Positions 35,301 through 47,398 of a DNA stretch of 64,000 nucleotides are shown here, in pieces. Below the pieces are notes generated by a model that saw only the letters and a program-made list of their open reading frames with translations, was not told where the DNA came from and ran no database searches. Made by a program: the position numbers and the translations under genes. Origin of the DNA: Trichopria drosophilae. Its lineage: Eukaryota > Arthropoda > Insecta > Hymenoptera > Diapriidae. The stretch is from assembly GCA_030407085.1 (NCBI GenBank), contig CM059585.1, positions 115,929,501 to 115,993,500 on the forward strand. The letters are read 5' to 3'. Each line of letters begins with the position of its first letter. The stretch's first letter is position 1.

Positions 35301-38300
35301 AATCTTGACATTTACGCGAGTAATGTAATTTTAATTAAATTCGTGATAGAATTCAATAGCTTCAAGATCTGCAACGATTTAAATATTATTAATTTCCCAA
35401 ATATGCTTTAAGACAATAATATCAGTATTTATATTTTGGATAAATAGGTTATTTTAATTGAATATTGTGTTATACTGTGAAAATGACAGCTCTTTCATCA
35501 GAAACACGAAGTTACATAAAAATTACAGTTTTTCTGGAAATGCACATAACCTCATATTCAAAATTTTTTGGATAAATACTCACTCGCCAACTAAAACGTT
35601 GCCTCGCACGATGAGTACTTCTCCATTTCCACGCAATACCAAAATCGGCCATTCGATGTCGTTCCACGAGACCTTATCGTTCTAAATTAAAACAAAATTT
35701 CAATTCTGGAATAAGACAGTAATAATACAGAAAAAAGGCGTTAGTCGCACTTACTTTCTAAACATAGTTTGGTATTGGTCGGCCCAACTAACGAATTGTG
35801 GTTCTAACTTAGAGAACCTTACATTACTTACAAAACAAAGAATCAGATTTTAAAATTGCCGGAAAATGTCGATTCAAAACGTTAATTTCATGATGCTGAT
35901 TACGCATGAGTAACTTAAAAAGATGTGGTGGATCCTTCAGAAATATTATAAAGGAGAAATTATAATGTATTTCGAACAAATTGTAGACTGGCTGACAAGA
36001 TAACTGGAAGACAAGTAAAACCAACCATTTTTCTTCCAAATACAACTATGAAGGCATGGATCATTATGTCCCGAAAATAACTAGTTCAAACATATCTTTT
36101 GCAAAATTGGACTTTATTCGTCAGCACCATCCGTGATAATAGTATCGTTTCAACGTTTTTCGATGCTTATCCTAAAGAATGAGTTGTTTATTGATTCAAA
36201 ATAAGCTTCAGTTACTACATAATCCAAGTTAAATATCGTCTTGTAGATTATCTTTTGATATAAAGTCTGTGAATGAATTTTGGAATAGGAAGTAATTGGA
36301 ATCGTCAACCATATTCCCTATTGTTTCTGAAGATCAGTGAAATCCGGGCTTTTTTTGGCAAAATCTGCCATTTTCTATTTGATTGTGTCATCCAATCGTT
36401 TGTTTTGGATGTTGTTACTACCGAAAAAACAAAAGCAACATGACACTATCAGCACCATCTACGCGACAGGTCCGACACTTAATGACCCATGTATTAACAT
36501 CAGTTTAAACGTCGATAATTTGCATATAAAAGCATTTGGAAAAATTTTACTCCCACTATATCTAACGTAAAATTATATGCTCTTTCCGAATCTTTCAATA
36601 AAATTTCGATAAAATGAAAAGCAAAAAAGTTATACACGTTTGATTGTTAAAAAAACATGGTTTTTAAACATTTATTTTTCATTCTAACATCACTTTCACC
36701 TCGAAATTGGTTTAGAAAACACGTTTAAGGTGAAAATATCGCGTCCATGGACCCTTAGGATTAAAACGTACCGTGTTCTAATTTGAATTTCAAGATGGCA
36801 ACTTCCAAAATGGCGCCTAGAAGCTGAAAAATCTTTGTAAAATTTAACAATTTTTTTTTCTCGAAAGCTATAGACTTTAGAGAAAATTTGCTAAGAACAA
36901 AAATATCTTAGAATTGGTTAAAGAACCTTCTCAAATTTTATCACAATGTATTGATACACTTTTTGGTTTTTTGAAAATTAAAAAAATCGAAATTTTTAAA
37001 AAAGTTATTTAAAAAATCTGAACAAATTTGAGAAGCTTCTTTAACCAATTCTAAGACATTTTTGTTCTTAGCAAATTTTCTCTAAAGTCTACAGTTTTTA
37101 AGAAAAAAATTTGTTAAGTTTTAAAAAGATTTTTGAGCTTCTAGGCGCCATTTTGGGAGTCGACATCTTGAAATTCAAATTAGACCACGGTACGTTTTAA
37201 TCCTAAGGATCCATGGACGCGATATGTTCACCTTAGACATGTTTCCCAAACCAATTTCGAGGTGAAAGTGATGTTAGAATGAAAAATAAATGTTTAAAAA
37301 CCATGTTTTTTTTACAAACAAACGTGTATAACTTTTTTGCTTTTCATTTTATTGAAAGATTCTGAAAGAGCATACAATTTTACGCCAGAAATAGTAGGAG
37401 TACAATTTTTCCAAATGCTTTTATATGCAAATTATCGACGTTTAAACTGGTGCTCAAAATGTGTCCGTTTAGGCCTTAATGGGTTAAAGGAAAATGTCGG
37501 AATTAGTAGCCGACATAAGTTTATATTCCAATGATGAAAAATCAAGATTAAGTCCTGAACATAATAAAATATAAATAAATACAAAATGTTGATGATCGTG
37601 TCAAATATTATGGATAATATTGAGGAAATACACTGATACATTAGGGCCCTTTTTCACATTCTTTTCATTCTGCATTGATATTAATTTCTTTATTATGTTC
37701 TAATTTTCATGTTAAGAGTTAAAAATATATGTTTAATTTTGTGACATTTCTTATTAAATATAATTATTATATTTTACAGCATTGAATTGAAACAAAATGT
37801 ATATTGCTTTTACATTGTTTCCTCAAAATAATCGAACACTGAAACAATATTTTATGATATTTTTTAAAACATTGTCTAATTAAAACTTACTTTCTTATTA
37901 GTTTCGAGTTTGGCCGTGGGTGTAGCAAAATCAAAATCGACTGCCGTATCACCAAGAGATGCAAAATTTGGAATCTTCGAGGGAGAATGAACACTGGGCC
38001 CAACTTTCCAAGTTTTTAGTAGTTTGGGCTTCGAATCCGTATTACATTCGTACAATCTATGCATTTTAAAATAAATTAAATGGCATCACCGTCTCATATA
38101 ATAATGATCGAAGTCTCAGTTTTTAATAGTTCCAGTGGACCAATATTTGACCTTTAAAAATATCTTTTTAACTGTAAAAATAAAAAAAAACAAGTACACA
38201 CGAGCAACTAATAATAACAAAAAGTAGGTACAGAAAATGAAATAGAATATTTTTTATATTCAGAAATTCTACAAAGTAATGTTTACAAAATAAAGTTTGG

Positions 38301-38522
38301 TTATCTTTAAAATTCAGATGCTTGTGTATTTGTATAAATGATAAAATTAAAAAAAAAATATATCATAAAATTGAATAAATTTCATGAGAATTTACGTACC
38401 GGAAGACATTATCTGACGTCAAAACCACTAGATGTGAATCTCGTGTTGAACCTGGATGCCAACGAGCTTTCCGCACTTCTTTCGTGGACAGCTGGGAACC
38501 GCAGCAATTTAAATTGTGGCTT
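26325..38522 (-). CDS. Nup88: Nucleoporin Nup88 (members only in Drosophila), N-terminal exon(s) not found
   Basis: Nup88 sits on the cytoplasmic face of the nuclear pore with Nup214 and Nup62 and acts in CRM1-dependent export. Exons (minus): 38522-38400, 38056-37891, 35681-35584, 34801-34615, 34034-33886, 32134-32049, 28320-28073, 27863-27747, 27632-27409, 26721-26476, 26388-26325. All junctions are GT-AG and in phase, giving 568 residues to TGA. Diagnostic blocks are KARWHPGSTRDSHLVVLTSD, VSWNDIEWPILVLRGNGEV, MYPASVDNYGVESCSIMCLP, YVFECVELELGLF, YFCSHNAGIHIVNMTMVSQL and the C-terminal coiled coil (KKDLQQTAEHLAERYEDIK, then VKDLAARLEKF). The first exon listed starts with an acceptor (TTTTCAG) and a split codon, so it is internal. 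About 150-170 N-terminal beta-propeller residues are missing. They may lie upstream in unread sequence or outside the window. Confidence 0.95.
28590..29070. repeat. Cluster of degenerate 'ATGGCGGATC' repeat units in a Nup88 intron
   Basis: At least three diverged units: AAAATGGCGGATCAAAATGC near 28609, CGCCATTTTGGATCCACCAT near 28904, and AAATTGGATCCGCTATTTTG near 29019. Each comes with a TCAGATTC or GATTCGCAATCAGC block. Both orientations occur. It lies between the exon at 28320 and the foldback at 29210. Confidence 0.5.
29210..30414. mobile_element. TTAA-flanked foldback (1205 bp) in a Nup88 intron
   Basis: The ends are CCGTTTCGTCCTGAAATGCC and the inverse of CCCGTTTCGTCCTGAAATGCC, with TTAA at 29206-29209 and 30415-30418. 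One C has been lost from the left terminus. Two arms of about 550-600 bp pair along most of their length. When Nup88 is transcribed this would form a long intramolecular hairpin. Confidence 0.85.
30419..31239. other. Nup88 intron, AT-rich, one degenerate repeat unit
   Basis: Contains one 'ATCCGCCATATTGGATCTG' unit near 30510. The rest is A/T-rich and uninformative. Confidence 0.4.
31240..31692. repeat. AT dyad element: TATATAATTA arrays between inverted ends
   Basis: The ends CCCGGGAAAAAATGGATTA and the inverse of CCCGTGAAAAAATGGATTA enclose 450 bp of TATATAATTATATATAA units. These are broken by short words (GATCCAATT, GATACAATTTTTG, GGCCGTATA) that recur in opposed orientation around a centre near 31465. 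The terminal repeats suggest a mobile element rather than a simple microsatellite. No target duplication is evident. Confidence 0.7.
31693..32048. other. Nup88 intron remainder, nothing recognised
   Basis: AT-rich intron sequence running to the donor of exon 32134-32049. Confidence 0.4.
32135..33885. other. Nup88 intron with one copy of a 110-bp dispersed segment
   Basis: Mostly AT-rich. At 32943-33055 a segment including TTGGTGGCGCATATGTAT and TATTCTCGCAAGCG resembles 35045-35160 in the next intron but one, same orientation. A 68-codon minus-strand frame at 32637-32843 matches nothing known. Confidence 0.45.
34802..35583. other. Nup88 intron with the second copy of the 110-bp segment
   Basis: The segment 35045-35160 carries GTGGTGGCGCACATGTATG and TCGTTCTCACAAGTGC, paralleling 32943-33055. 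The remaining intron is AT-rich with no other feature. Confidence 0.45.
36470..37483. mobile_element. Foldback element in a Nup88 intron, left end eroded
   Basis: The right end is GGCCTTAATGGG followed by TTAA (37484-37487). Arms from about 36508 to 36960 and 37020 to 37470 are reverse complements (e.g. CGCGTCCATGGACCCTTAGG near 36742 against CCTAAGGATCCATGGACGCG near 37200). The left terminus no longer matches. It is the same structural class as 29210-30414. Confidence 0.75.
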
Positions 38523-39840
38523 CTGAAAATTTAAATTTTAAACAACTTTACTCACTGTTCTGAACTTGAAACGTACATAAATAATACAATAAGTATGTAT
38601 GACATGATGTGAAATATTTTGTGAAAATTAATCATTTTTCAAAACAGATACTAGTAACCAAGAGGTAAATATTGTTTTCTGGATATTTTCTGATATACAA
38701 TGTGTATTTTATACGCCATTTTCAATTCATATTCCAGATTTTCCAGACAACTTGTAAGTGACAATTTTGTTAATGTAACCGCCTGTGTTACGTTTATAGT
38801 CGCTTTATTAGTTCCGACATTATTTTTAAATTTTCAATTCTGCTCTATTCGATTCGCCATTTTGAAATTCCATATTCTGGTCTCAGATTCGCAATCACCG
38901 ATCCTGAAAACTATACGAAGACCAAAGTTGTAAAGAATTTTTTGTCGGATTTTTCTTCTTCCATCATTTTTTCTAAACAAAATGGCAGCTTCAAGATAGC
39001 GCCTGAAAGTTTTAATATTTTATTTCATCGTATAAATATTGATTATTTGATAACTCCGAATCGAGAATCGCTAAGATCAAAATGGTTTCTTTCTAGCTTT
39101 AAATGTATGTCTATCATCTGTATTTAGCAAAATGTTACGTCATTTTAAGTTCAAATTCCAGACTTATAATGAGAGAACTAAAAAGTGACCACTTTCGTTA
39201 ATGAATCCACTTTCGACGTGTATCTCTACTTTATTAGTTCCGACATTTAAAAATTTGTCAATCTTGACATATTGGATCCGCCATTTTGAAATTCCAAATT
39301 CTAGTTTCAGATAAACATCATCGATCCTGACAAATATAAGAAGACAAAGTTTTAAAGAATTTGTTCTTTAAAGTCCTTTCATTTCGCGATAATTTTTTTC
39401 TTTTCTGACAAAATGGCAGCTCCAAGATGGCGACTGGAAGTTGTAATATTTCTTGTTTTCAAACAATTATCAATTATTTGAGTGTGTAATGATCGAAAAA
39501 ATAAATAAATGGGATGAGAAAGTGATGGGATTACAAAATTGTGTCGACATATTTTTTTTACTTTACACGGATTTCTCTAACTTGTGGTGGGGGTTTTTTG
39601 AGTTGTTTCATATCCCTTAAGTGAGTCAGTGTAATAATTCATGACAAACGACTACAATACAACAATAAAGACAATTCTAACAAAACAACCACACTTAAGA
39701 CAGTGGAAAAATGGTCAAAAACGATGTTGGGAATAATTCCATTACACGCAGATTACAAAGACACTATTCGCGGTCGGGAATAATGTTGCACCCAATTATA
39801 CGACCTCTCCTCATACGAAAGTTGAAAACAGCGATTAACC
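38523..39840. other. Upstream of the first identified Nup88 exon; degenerate repeat units
   Basis: The missing N-terminal Nup88 exon should lie upstream of 38522, but I could not recognise it. The stretch contains units of the 'GATTCGCCATTTTGAAATTC' repeat (about 38850-38900 and 39265-39310). It also has paired ACAAAATGGCAGCTTCAAGAT-like words near 38975 and 39410 that resemble the arms of the foldback at 1162-2546. Confidence 0.45.
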
Positions 39841-41412
39841 CTTCGCGTGCGATAACAATTGTCCGCACGCAGCGTCATTAATTCGAAAATGTAACCGGGA
39901 ATGCAATAACGAGCATTTTAACGTTCATAATGGGTATGCCGTTGAGAAATTTTAATTAAAATCATCACAAAATTCGAAAGAACAATTTAAATTTGTTCGC
40001 GCGCTCTGCAGAGATACTCTCGCGGATTTCCTGGACGCGAGCTTGCGGCGGCAGCTTGTGCAGCTTGCAGCGCGGCAAGAAAAAAGGGCCGTGTAATTTT
40101 CGAAAAAGAACAGCATCAAGAAGACAAACGCTGCTTTTACAAATGTTATCCCTCGTTCCCGCCCCCTGGCCCCTTTGCCGCCCCCGCTCGTATAAGGGGC
40201 AGATGTAGCGTGTGGCGCGACTCGCCTCTCATTTTCCTCCGCATTATACCTTACGACGAGAGAACGATTTAAATTCCGCATACGGTGTGTGACCGCGAGA
40301 TAATCGCGGTGTACGTGGAATTTTAAATAAAATACCGGTAATTATAATTCTCCTAGTTTTCCCTTTGCCTTCTGAGCGCGAGAGGAAAAAAGGGGCGTGC
40401 GGAAAAATTCACCGCCATTCTCAAAATATTGTAATTGAGTAATCAGATAATATGTTCTTATTATTCCCGATGGTATTCCTACGCGATTATAGCCAGCTTT
40501 GTTACTTTCTTTGTATTATTACTGTGTCATAAACACGTTGGGACGCGTAATTTCATATGCAACATGAATTCTTTAATAATATTTAGTGCTTCCGCTGAAT
40601 AAAAATTAACCTTACTGCGTTTATAGGATTCTCGCGCAATAATACATACGATCAACCTTAAAACATCAATCATATCGTTACAACCCAGTAAACGGAAATG
40701 GATTGGCGATAGATTTAAATGGATTGATTTTAATGCCTTTGAGTACGTAATTTCGATTTTTTTAATCACAGCGACTCCAAAAATAATATTACCGAAATTA
40801 AAACGTTTCCCAATCCATGCGAATTACTGAGGAGGGATTCGAATAAATTTTTTCCAATTCCTGCGAATCTAAAAATAATAGAACCAAAAATAAAATATGA
40901 TCAATCCAAGCCAATTCCTCCCGAGTGATTCAAGTTGATTTTTTGAGATCCTTGCGAATCCATAAATAAAGTAATAAAAAATTAAACATGTCCAATCGAA
41001 GCAAATTCAATCAGGGATTAAGGAACATATTCAAAAACATTAAAATGAATCCATTTTCGTTTACTGGGAATGCAACCCCTGGAGTTGGCCTACACTGGGA
41101 CTTGCTTCCTCTCGCGATGTACAGCGATATGGCCAGTCCATTTTATTGTCACGTGATCTGGAGCAAGCCCGTACGATGGGTCGCATTGGATTATATATAT
41201 AATAATGTATTTATATTTATATGACGGGTACTAATAAGACTAAAACGTTGTTTTTTCTAACTTTTGATGAAAACGTTCTTGAGGATACTAAATATAAGAA
41301 ATATTTTTATACGAGATATTTAAAATATAAAACCAGGGATAAATAAGTTGTCATAATTAGTAAAATATTCTTGGCTTTTGTTTGCCCCAGAAAAATATGA
41401 TTGGAGTGGCTT
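39841..41412. other. Intergenic stretch with a GC-rich island (about 39990-40420)
   Basis: The sequence TTAACCCTTCGCGTGCG at 39836-39852 looks like a TTAA-type terminus without a partner. The following 400 bp are unusually GC-rich (GCGCGC, TTGCGGCGGCAGC), with overlapping short frames on both strands that resemble no protein. A promoter or CpG-type island is possible. The rest is AT-rich, with nothing recognised. Confidence 0.35.
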
Positions 41413-41416
41413 TAAC

Positions 41417-42705
41417 CCATTAACGTCAAGCAGGACACTTTTTTCGCTTCAATTTCAATAAAGAATTTCATATGAAAATCAAAGTTAAAATAAATTGAAA
41501 GGTACATGTCTTACTATTTTCGAGGTCGCTCTTTTCAATGCTGTTGTCAAACTTGAGCTATCTTAATTAGAAAATTAAATATGTTGATTTAAATGTCAAA
41601 ATAACGCGAAAAATCGAGTGTTCTTTTTTATAAAACATTTTTTTCTCGTCGAAAGAATATTTGTCGACAGAAAATTTCTTCATTAAACGTGGACCCAATA
41701 GTTACAGTATCAAGATAAATTTTTAAAAAATTTAAAAACTAACATGGTGATCACAAAATGGCAACTCCAATGACAAATTTCTAATTAAAACTTAACAATT
41801 GTTTTTCTTGAAAACTATAGACTTCAGACAAAATTTTCTAAGAATAAATACGTTTTAGAATGAGTCAAAAAATGTTCTCAAATTTTTCCAGAATATATTG
41901 TTAAAATTTTTTATTTTTCAAAAATTCGAAAAATCGAAATTTAAAAAAAAATAGTTCAAAAAATCTGAAAAAATTTGACAGTATTCTTTGACCAATTCGA
42001 AGACATTTTTTACAATTGTACTAAGGAAATTTTTTCTAAAGTCTACAGTTTTCAAGAAAAAAAATTACTAGTCTTGAAATTTAGAAAAGTTTAATAATTT
42101 TTTTTCTTGAAAACTGTAGACTTTAGAAAAAATTTCCTTAGAACAAAAATGTCTTCGAATTGATCAAAGAACACTCTCAAATTTTTTCAGATTTCTTTGG
42201 CGACTTTTTTAAAAATTTCGATTTTTCGAATATTCGAAAAATAAAAAATTGTAACAATACATTCTGAAAAATTTTGAGAGGATTTTTTGACTCATTCTAA
42301 AACGTATTTATTCTTAGAAAATTTTTTCTGAAGTCTATAGTTTTCAAGAAAAACAATTGTTATGTTTTAATTAGAAATTTGTCATTGGAGTCGCCATTTT
42401 GTGATCACCATGTTAGTTTTTAAATATTAAAAATATGTATCTTAATATTATAACTATTGGGTCCACGTTTAATGAAGAAATTTTCTGACGATAAATATTC
42501 TTTCGATGAGAAAAAAATGTTTTATAAAAAAGAACACTCGATTTTTCGCGTTATTTTAACTTTTAAATCGCCATATTTAATTATCTAATTAAGATAGCTC
42601 AATTTTGACAACAGCACTGAAAAGAGCGACCTCGAAAATAGTAAGACATGTACCTTTCAATTTATTTGAACTTGGATTTTCATATGAAATTTTTGATTGA
42701 AATTT
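41417..42705. mobile_element. TTAA-type foldback, right terminus lost
   Basis: The left end is CCCATTAACGTCAAGCAGG after TTAA (41413-41416). Arms pair around a centre near 42060 (e.g. AAAATGGCAACTCCAATGAC against GTCATTGGAGTCGCCATTTT). Pairing ends about 42705, before the expected GGG-TTAA, so the outermost 35 bp or so of the right arm are missing or replaced. Confidence 0.75.
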
Positions 42706-43294
42706 AATTGAATGGCCGTAAATGACCGCATAGGTCATTTTTTCGTTAGTCATTTTTTTTCCAAGTTTTTTTCAAGTTATTTCATTTTTTTTGCGGCACT
42801 TTTTCATTGATTCGTTTTTAAATGCATCTTCACTAGAGGTATGTTTGCAGTCGGTAAAAGGAATGTCCTCATACTCTAAGCGCAAAATGCTGTTTTGCTT
42901 CCTAGTTGCACAATGTACTAATTGCGGAGAAAGTGTCAATAATTTTGTTTCCTTCAATGCCGTTATATGTAGGCAAGTAAAACATAAATTCACCAGTTTT
43001 TTTAACATTTGTTTGAATTCGTCATCACTAATGTTGAAAATCGGATACCGGATTCGTAATCGTCATCAGAAATCCCTATATACCAAATATCAGCAACTTA
43101 AAAAAAACAACCATTGCTACAAACATTAGTCATCCTTCCAAATCTTGTTTGTGCCATCATTTAAACACTACTTATTCAAAGAAACAAAATCTCTTTAAAC
43201 ACTTCGGTGTGCACGTAAAATGGGGATGTGGTATTGCATCCCCCAGCTTTTCTGTAACTCTGAATGTTGATATTAGATAATTTTTCATCAATTA
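42706..43294. other. Spacer with an unclassified minus-strand open frame
   Basis: A minus-strand frame of about 90 codons (roughly 43050-42772) includes FNISDDEFKQMLKKLVNLCF and ends in a lysine-rich tail. It looks less like an array shadow than most, but I cannot place it in any family. It may be a transposon remnant. Confidence 0.3.
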
Positions 43295-44254
43295 CACAGG
43301 ACCACACAAAAAATTGTTTCGCGATAACTTGAATGAGAAATAGTGGATCTTATAGATTTTTGGCCGCTGAAAACGAACCCGTTATTTGATTTGGCCCATC
43401 CCGTCAGGATTTTGAGATATCTGATCCGAAAAATATTCAAAAATATACTTGTTGGCAATTTAAGGTTAGGATGTAAAAAATCTGAAACAATGAGTTAACT
43501 TGAACAAAGAATTCATTTTTCGCGACCAAAAATCTATAAGATCCTCCAATTCTAATTCAAGTTGCGTAAAAAAATAAATGTTGTCGTGTTGTGCTATTTT
43601 TTTCGAGAAGTACCTTCAGTGGTTTATTACACAGGACCGCAAAACAAGTTTTTAGGGGAGATAACTTGAATCAGAGGTAGTGAATCGTATAGATTTTTGG
43701 CCGCTGACAACGAATTTGTTACCCAAATTGACCCATCATGTCAGGATTTCAAGATATCTGTTCCGAAAACTAACTAAAAGTATCCTTTTTAACAATTTGA
43801 GGTTAGGATATGTAAAATATCTGACGTCACGGGTGAAATTGGACAACTAATTTATTTTCAGCGTCTTAAAATCCAGTACCTCTGATTCAAGTTATCTCCC
43901 CTAAAAAATTGTTTTGAGGTCCAGTGTAATTTATCACTGAAGATACTTCTCGAAAAAAATAGCACAACACGGCAACATTTTTTTGTTTACACAATTGGAA
44001 TTAGAAGTGGCGGATCTTATAGATTTTTGATCGCTAAAAACGAATTCTTTGTTCAAGTTAACTCATTGTTTCAGATTTTTCACATATCCTAACCTTAAAT
44101 TGCCAACAAGTATATTTTTGAATATTTTTCTGATCAGATATCTCAAAATCCTGACGTGATGGGCCAAATCAAATAACGGGTTCGTTTTCAGCGGCCAAGA
44201 TTCACTATTTCTGATTCAAGTTATCCCGAAACAATTTTTTTTTGTGGTCCTGTG
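43295..44254. mobile_element. Foldback element with CACAGGACC ends and TTA flanks
   Basis: The ends are CACAGGACCACACAAAAAAT and, reverse complemented, CACAGGACCACAAAAAAAAA. TTA lies on each side (43292-43294, 44255-44257), consistent with a 3-bp duplication of the PIF/Harbinger type. Arms of about 480 bp pair. A second pair of CACAGGACC/CACTGGACC ends lies inside at 43630 and 43926, so the palindrome looks like a repeated or nested structure. No transposase. Confidence 0.75.
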
Positions 44255-46711
44255 TTATCCGTTAACAGTTTTAAAGGGATACATTATTTTTTTACAAGAG
44301 GCATCAAGCAGATAACGGTTATAATGATGACTGCAGAGTCGGATAACGTTCAAATAGTCACTGACAACCTTTGAATGAGCATTTCAGTATTTACCATCTT
44401 TGGTTACAACCAAAAGCTTCTCCTAAACGTTTTCGGCCATTCACAAGAGCGCTTAACCTACCAGAATAACGCTGAAAGCTTGAATTCTCTCTCTCGACAA
44501 CTAAATTTAAAAAATTCCCACAATATCGCCCAGTCTCCGCCAATTTCATTCATTGAGAATAATTCCAGTCTCGCATTACAAATGATTCGAGTGAACACCT
44601 CCATGACCCGACGATGTGTGCATTTTGCCACCGTACATCGACTAACTCGCCTAGCGGATAGTGCCTGAAAAGCGGACGAGTCGTAAAAACGTTATTTTGA
44701 AAAATCTCAGTCATTCATCTTATCGCGGTATCCGCGCGTATTATCCGTTTGCGGAGAAGCGACAAAGGCTGAAGTATAACCTACCCTCCGGGGGTGGCCG
44801 GGTTTCGCCGACGATGGGTGTCGGGGGTGGAGGATCCGGGGGTGGCGAACACCGCGACGTGTCGCCGAGTCGGAGGGCCAAAGCCGCGACGGTGGTAGTT
44901 GCGTTTCGTATATTTTATTATTACCCTGTCCAAGAGGGGGTCGAACGGGGTCGAAGAAGGGGATGGAGCAGTTATTAATGTCCCTGCCACTGCTGCAACG
45001 AGTGCCGACGTCGTCGTTGCACAAGCTGAAACGAGAAAGCACGATTCGCACGTGGACTGCACAAAATAGAGCCGGAGGGACAATGGGGGGTAGGGGGAGT
45101 TCTTAATAATTGATAAAAATGTATGCACACGCGTACCCAGTCGAAAATGCGGCTCTGGCGCTATCGTTTTTATAAGGGAGGTGTCGTTGGGGGCTGCGGT
45201 TGCAAGGGGGGTCCTGCGTAAAAGTGCAGATAGAAGCGGCCGGGTTTTGGTCCGGGCCTGTTGACAAAGGCAATGCGATTTATTCCCACTTTTCAAGGCG
45301 CGTTCGCGAATTTTTCTTCGTTCCGTCACAATTTCGGAATTATCAAAATTTATATCTCTCGTCAGCCTCCGCGGTTGCAGCACGCGCGCGTTTCCCGTAT
45401 ACAACGCGTTCTTCGCCTTCGCACCGATGTGGCCATTTTCATGGCTTTTAAGGCCGGGGATGGATCATTTGATTATTTATTTCCGCATGGCATTCGTTCG
45501 TTCGTTCGTGGTCGAACCTTTTCGCGCTAGTGTTTTTTTAGGACGTTGCGTGTGACAGTTTTCGAGGATTATTTATAACCGATTTTTTTCGTTACAGCGA
45601 GCGAAATGCATCTTCTTTTTTTTTCTTTGCGTTGCTCGGATCATTTGAAATTTATGTTTGCGTCAAAACGAAGGGACCTGCCCGTTCGAACATCTTCATA
45701 AACGAAATTTTCGAATATTTTCGTATTTAGAGTATTTTTTCTGAAAGGTGATGTATTATTTTGAACGGGGTTGTAACAAAAATAAAGAAATTCTTAATGC
45801 ACTGTTTATTCAATTAAAAAAGGATGAAAATGTGTATTCAATGATTACAGTTAATTATATTCTCTAAATTTGAATCTAAAAGCTACTAGCAACGGAGTGA
45901 AAAGTCGGCCACTAATTTAATCACCAATCATTTTACAACATTGATTACAAAAATTCGTAATACTGACTAAATACGTGGGTGCCTGTTATTGCTAGTTCAT
46001 TTAGAATTTACTAAATGTTCGTTCAATATCATACGTCAGTTGCAAGAACAGAACTAATATGTAGCTAATGTGACTAAATATTTGGGAGCTAACCGGCAAG
46101 TACATATTTATATAATGTTTTTTTTTCAGTTTAATAATGAGTAAATAACTACTAATTCGTAAGTAAAATTTAACGAATTCCTTTTAGTAACAGTTATCCA
46201 AAATTACAATGACTAATTTAAAATTGGCAAATCTTGACTAACAAATTAGCAGTTTTGGCTCTTTATTAATATAAATCATTACTACCTCAACTCTCGGTTA
46301 CTAATTTTTTTTTCGAACCGACATTATTATTAACTACAAAGGCGTGTTTAGAAAATCTCGAGGTAGCTATATGTTATCTATAATATTGCAAAATGAACAG
46401 ATAAATTGTATTTATATGACACAATTTGTTTGTCTCCGCAAGAAATTGTTAAAATCAAGATTAATAGACTACATGAAGCTTAAAGATTCTCATTTAATTA
46501 GCGTTAGGGAAGACGAATAATTCATGTTTATTTTTTATTCAAACCCGTATTGTTGAACCCATTTCCAGCTGATCTATTCCGCCTCTCACCCTCTCACTAG
46601 CTATATTGTTCGCTTAAAAATGAATGGTGAATGGGAGGGGAAAACTATATAATCGGTAACATGGTGGGAGGCACAAGGTGTCCGACGCGCCACTGTGCGG
46701 TTTAGTTCCAC
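44255..46711. other. Intergenic region with a GC-rich island (about 44640-45540)
   Basis: The island contains GGGTGGCCGGGTTTCGCCG and GGGGGTGGAGGATCCGGGG, with frames up to 207 codons on the minus strand (44781-45404). Their products are low in recognisable structure and overlap frames on the other strand, so I do not call a gene. It could hold a promoter or a first exon. Beyond 45540 the sequence is AT-rich and featureless. Confidence 0.35.
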
Positions 46712-46715
46712 TTAA

Positions 46716-47398
46716 CCCTTAGAAGCACGGTGGTAACCCACGTTACCACCTCCGTTTCTTTTATTTTTGCTCATTTAAATTGCAGTTATTGCAATTAGAT
46801 CGGTGTTTTAGCTATTTTACGTTACTATAGTGATACAAGAATGTATAAAAACAGTTATTAAGATATAATTGTTTGAAATTTAGTATAATAGAGTTCTTAG
46901 GGACGCTGATTACGAATCTGACGACAGATTTTAAAACTTCGAAATGGCCAATCCAAGATGGCCGACCAAAATGTAAAAAGTTTCTTGATCGGGTTGAAAG
47001 TGAATACACGGGGGTTTCCGTGGTCGCTGATGACTACAGATTTTGAAAATTGAATATGGCGGATCCAAAATGGTGGACCAGAATGTTAAAATTTCATAAT
47101 TCGTGACTAAAATTTACAGGTATTCATCATTTAGTTCTAAATTGTTGGTCGAACATAACTAAAGTTGTTATTGGTTTGCCATCTAATACCATATTCGTAA
47201 TCAGCGACCCCAAAAACCCCAGGGGTGTCCAGTTTCATATCAATCTAGTAACTTTTCAACATTACGGTCCGCCATTTTGGAACGGCCATATTAAATTTTG
47301 AAAATCTGAGTTCAGATTCCTAATCAGCGACCTGGAAAACCCCCGAGTAACAATTTTTAGCCATTTTCCGTGTAAAGAAAAATGTATGCTTCAAAGGG
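46716..47398. mobile_element. TTAA-flanked element made of degenerate GGATCC units
   Basis: The ends are CCCTTAGAAGCACGG and, reverse complemented, CCCTTTGAAGCATACA, with TTAA at 46712-46715 and 47399-47402. The inside holds at least four units of about 110 bp of the form GGGGTTTnCGnGGTCGCTGAT, then TTTGAAAATTGAATATGGCG, then GATCCAAAATGGTGGACC, in both orientations. It shows that the dispersed GGATCC repeat belongs to a TTAA-type element. Confidence 0.75.

Noticed and set aside
39952..40281. 109-codon minus-strand frame as the missing Nup88 N-terminus
   Set aside because: No Nup88 beta-propeller motif, wrong composition, and no donor in the phase needed to join 38522.
42791..43129. 112-codon plus-strand frame
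   Set aside because: Overlaps a more protein-like minus-strand frame; no recognisable family on either strand.
44781..45404. 207-codon minus-strand frame
   Set aside because: GC-rich island with overlapping long frames on both strands; the product has no recognisable domain and its composition follows the GC bias.
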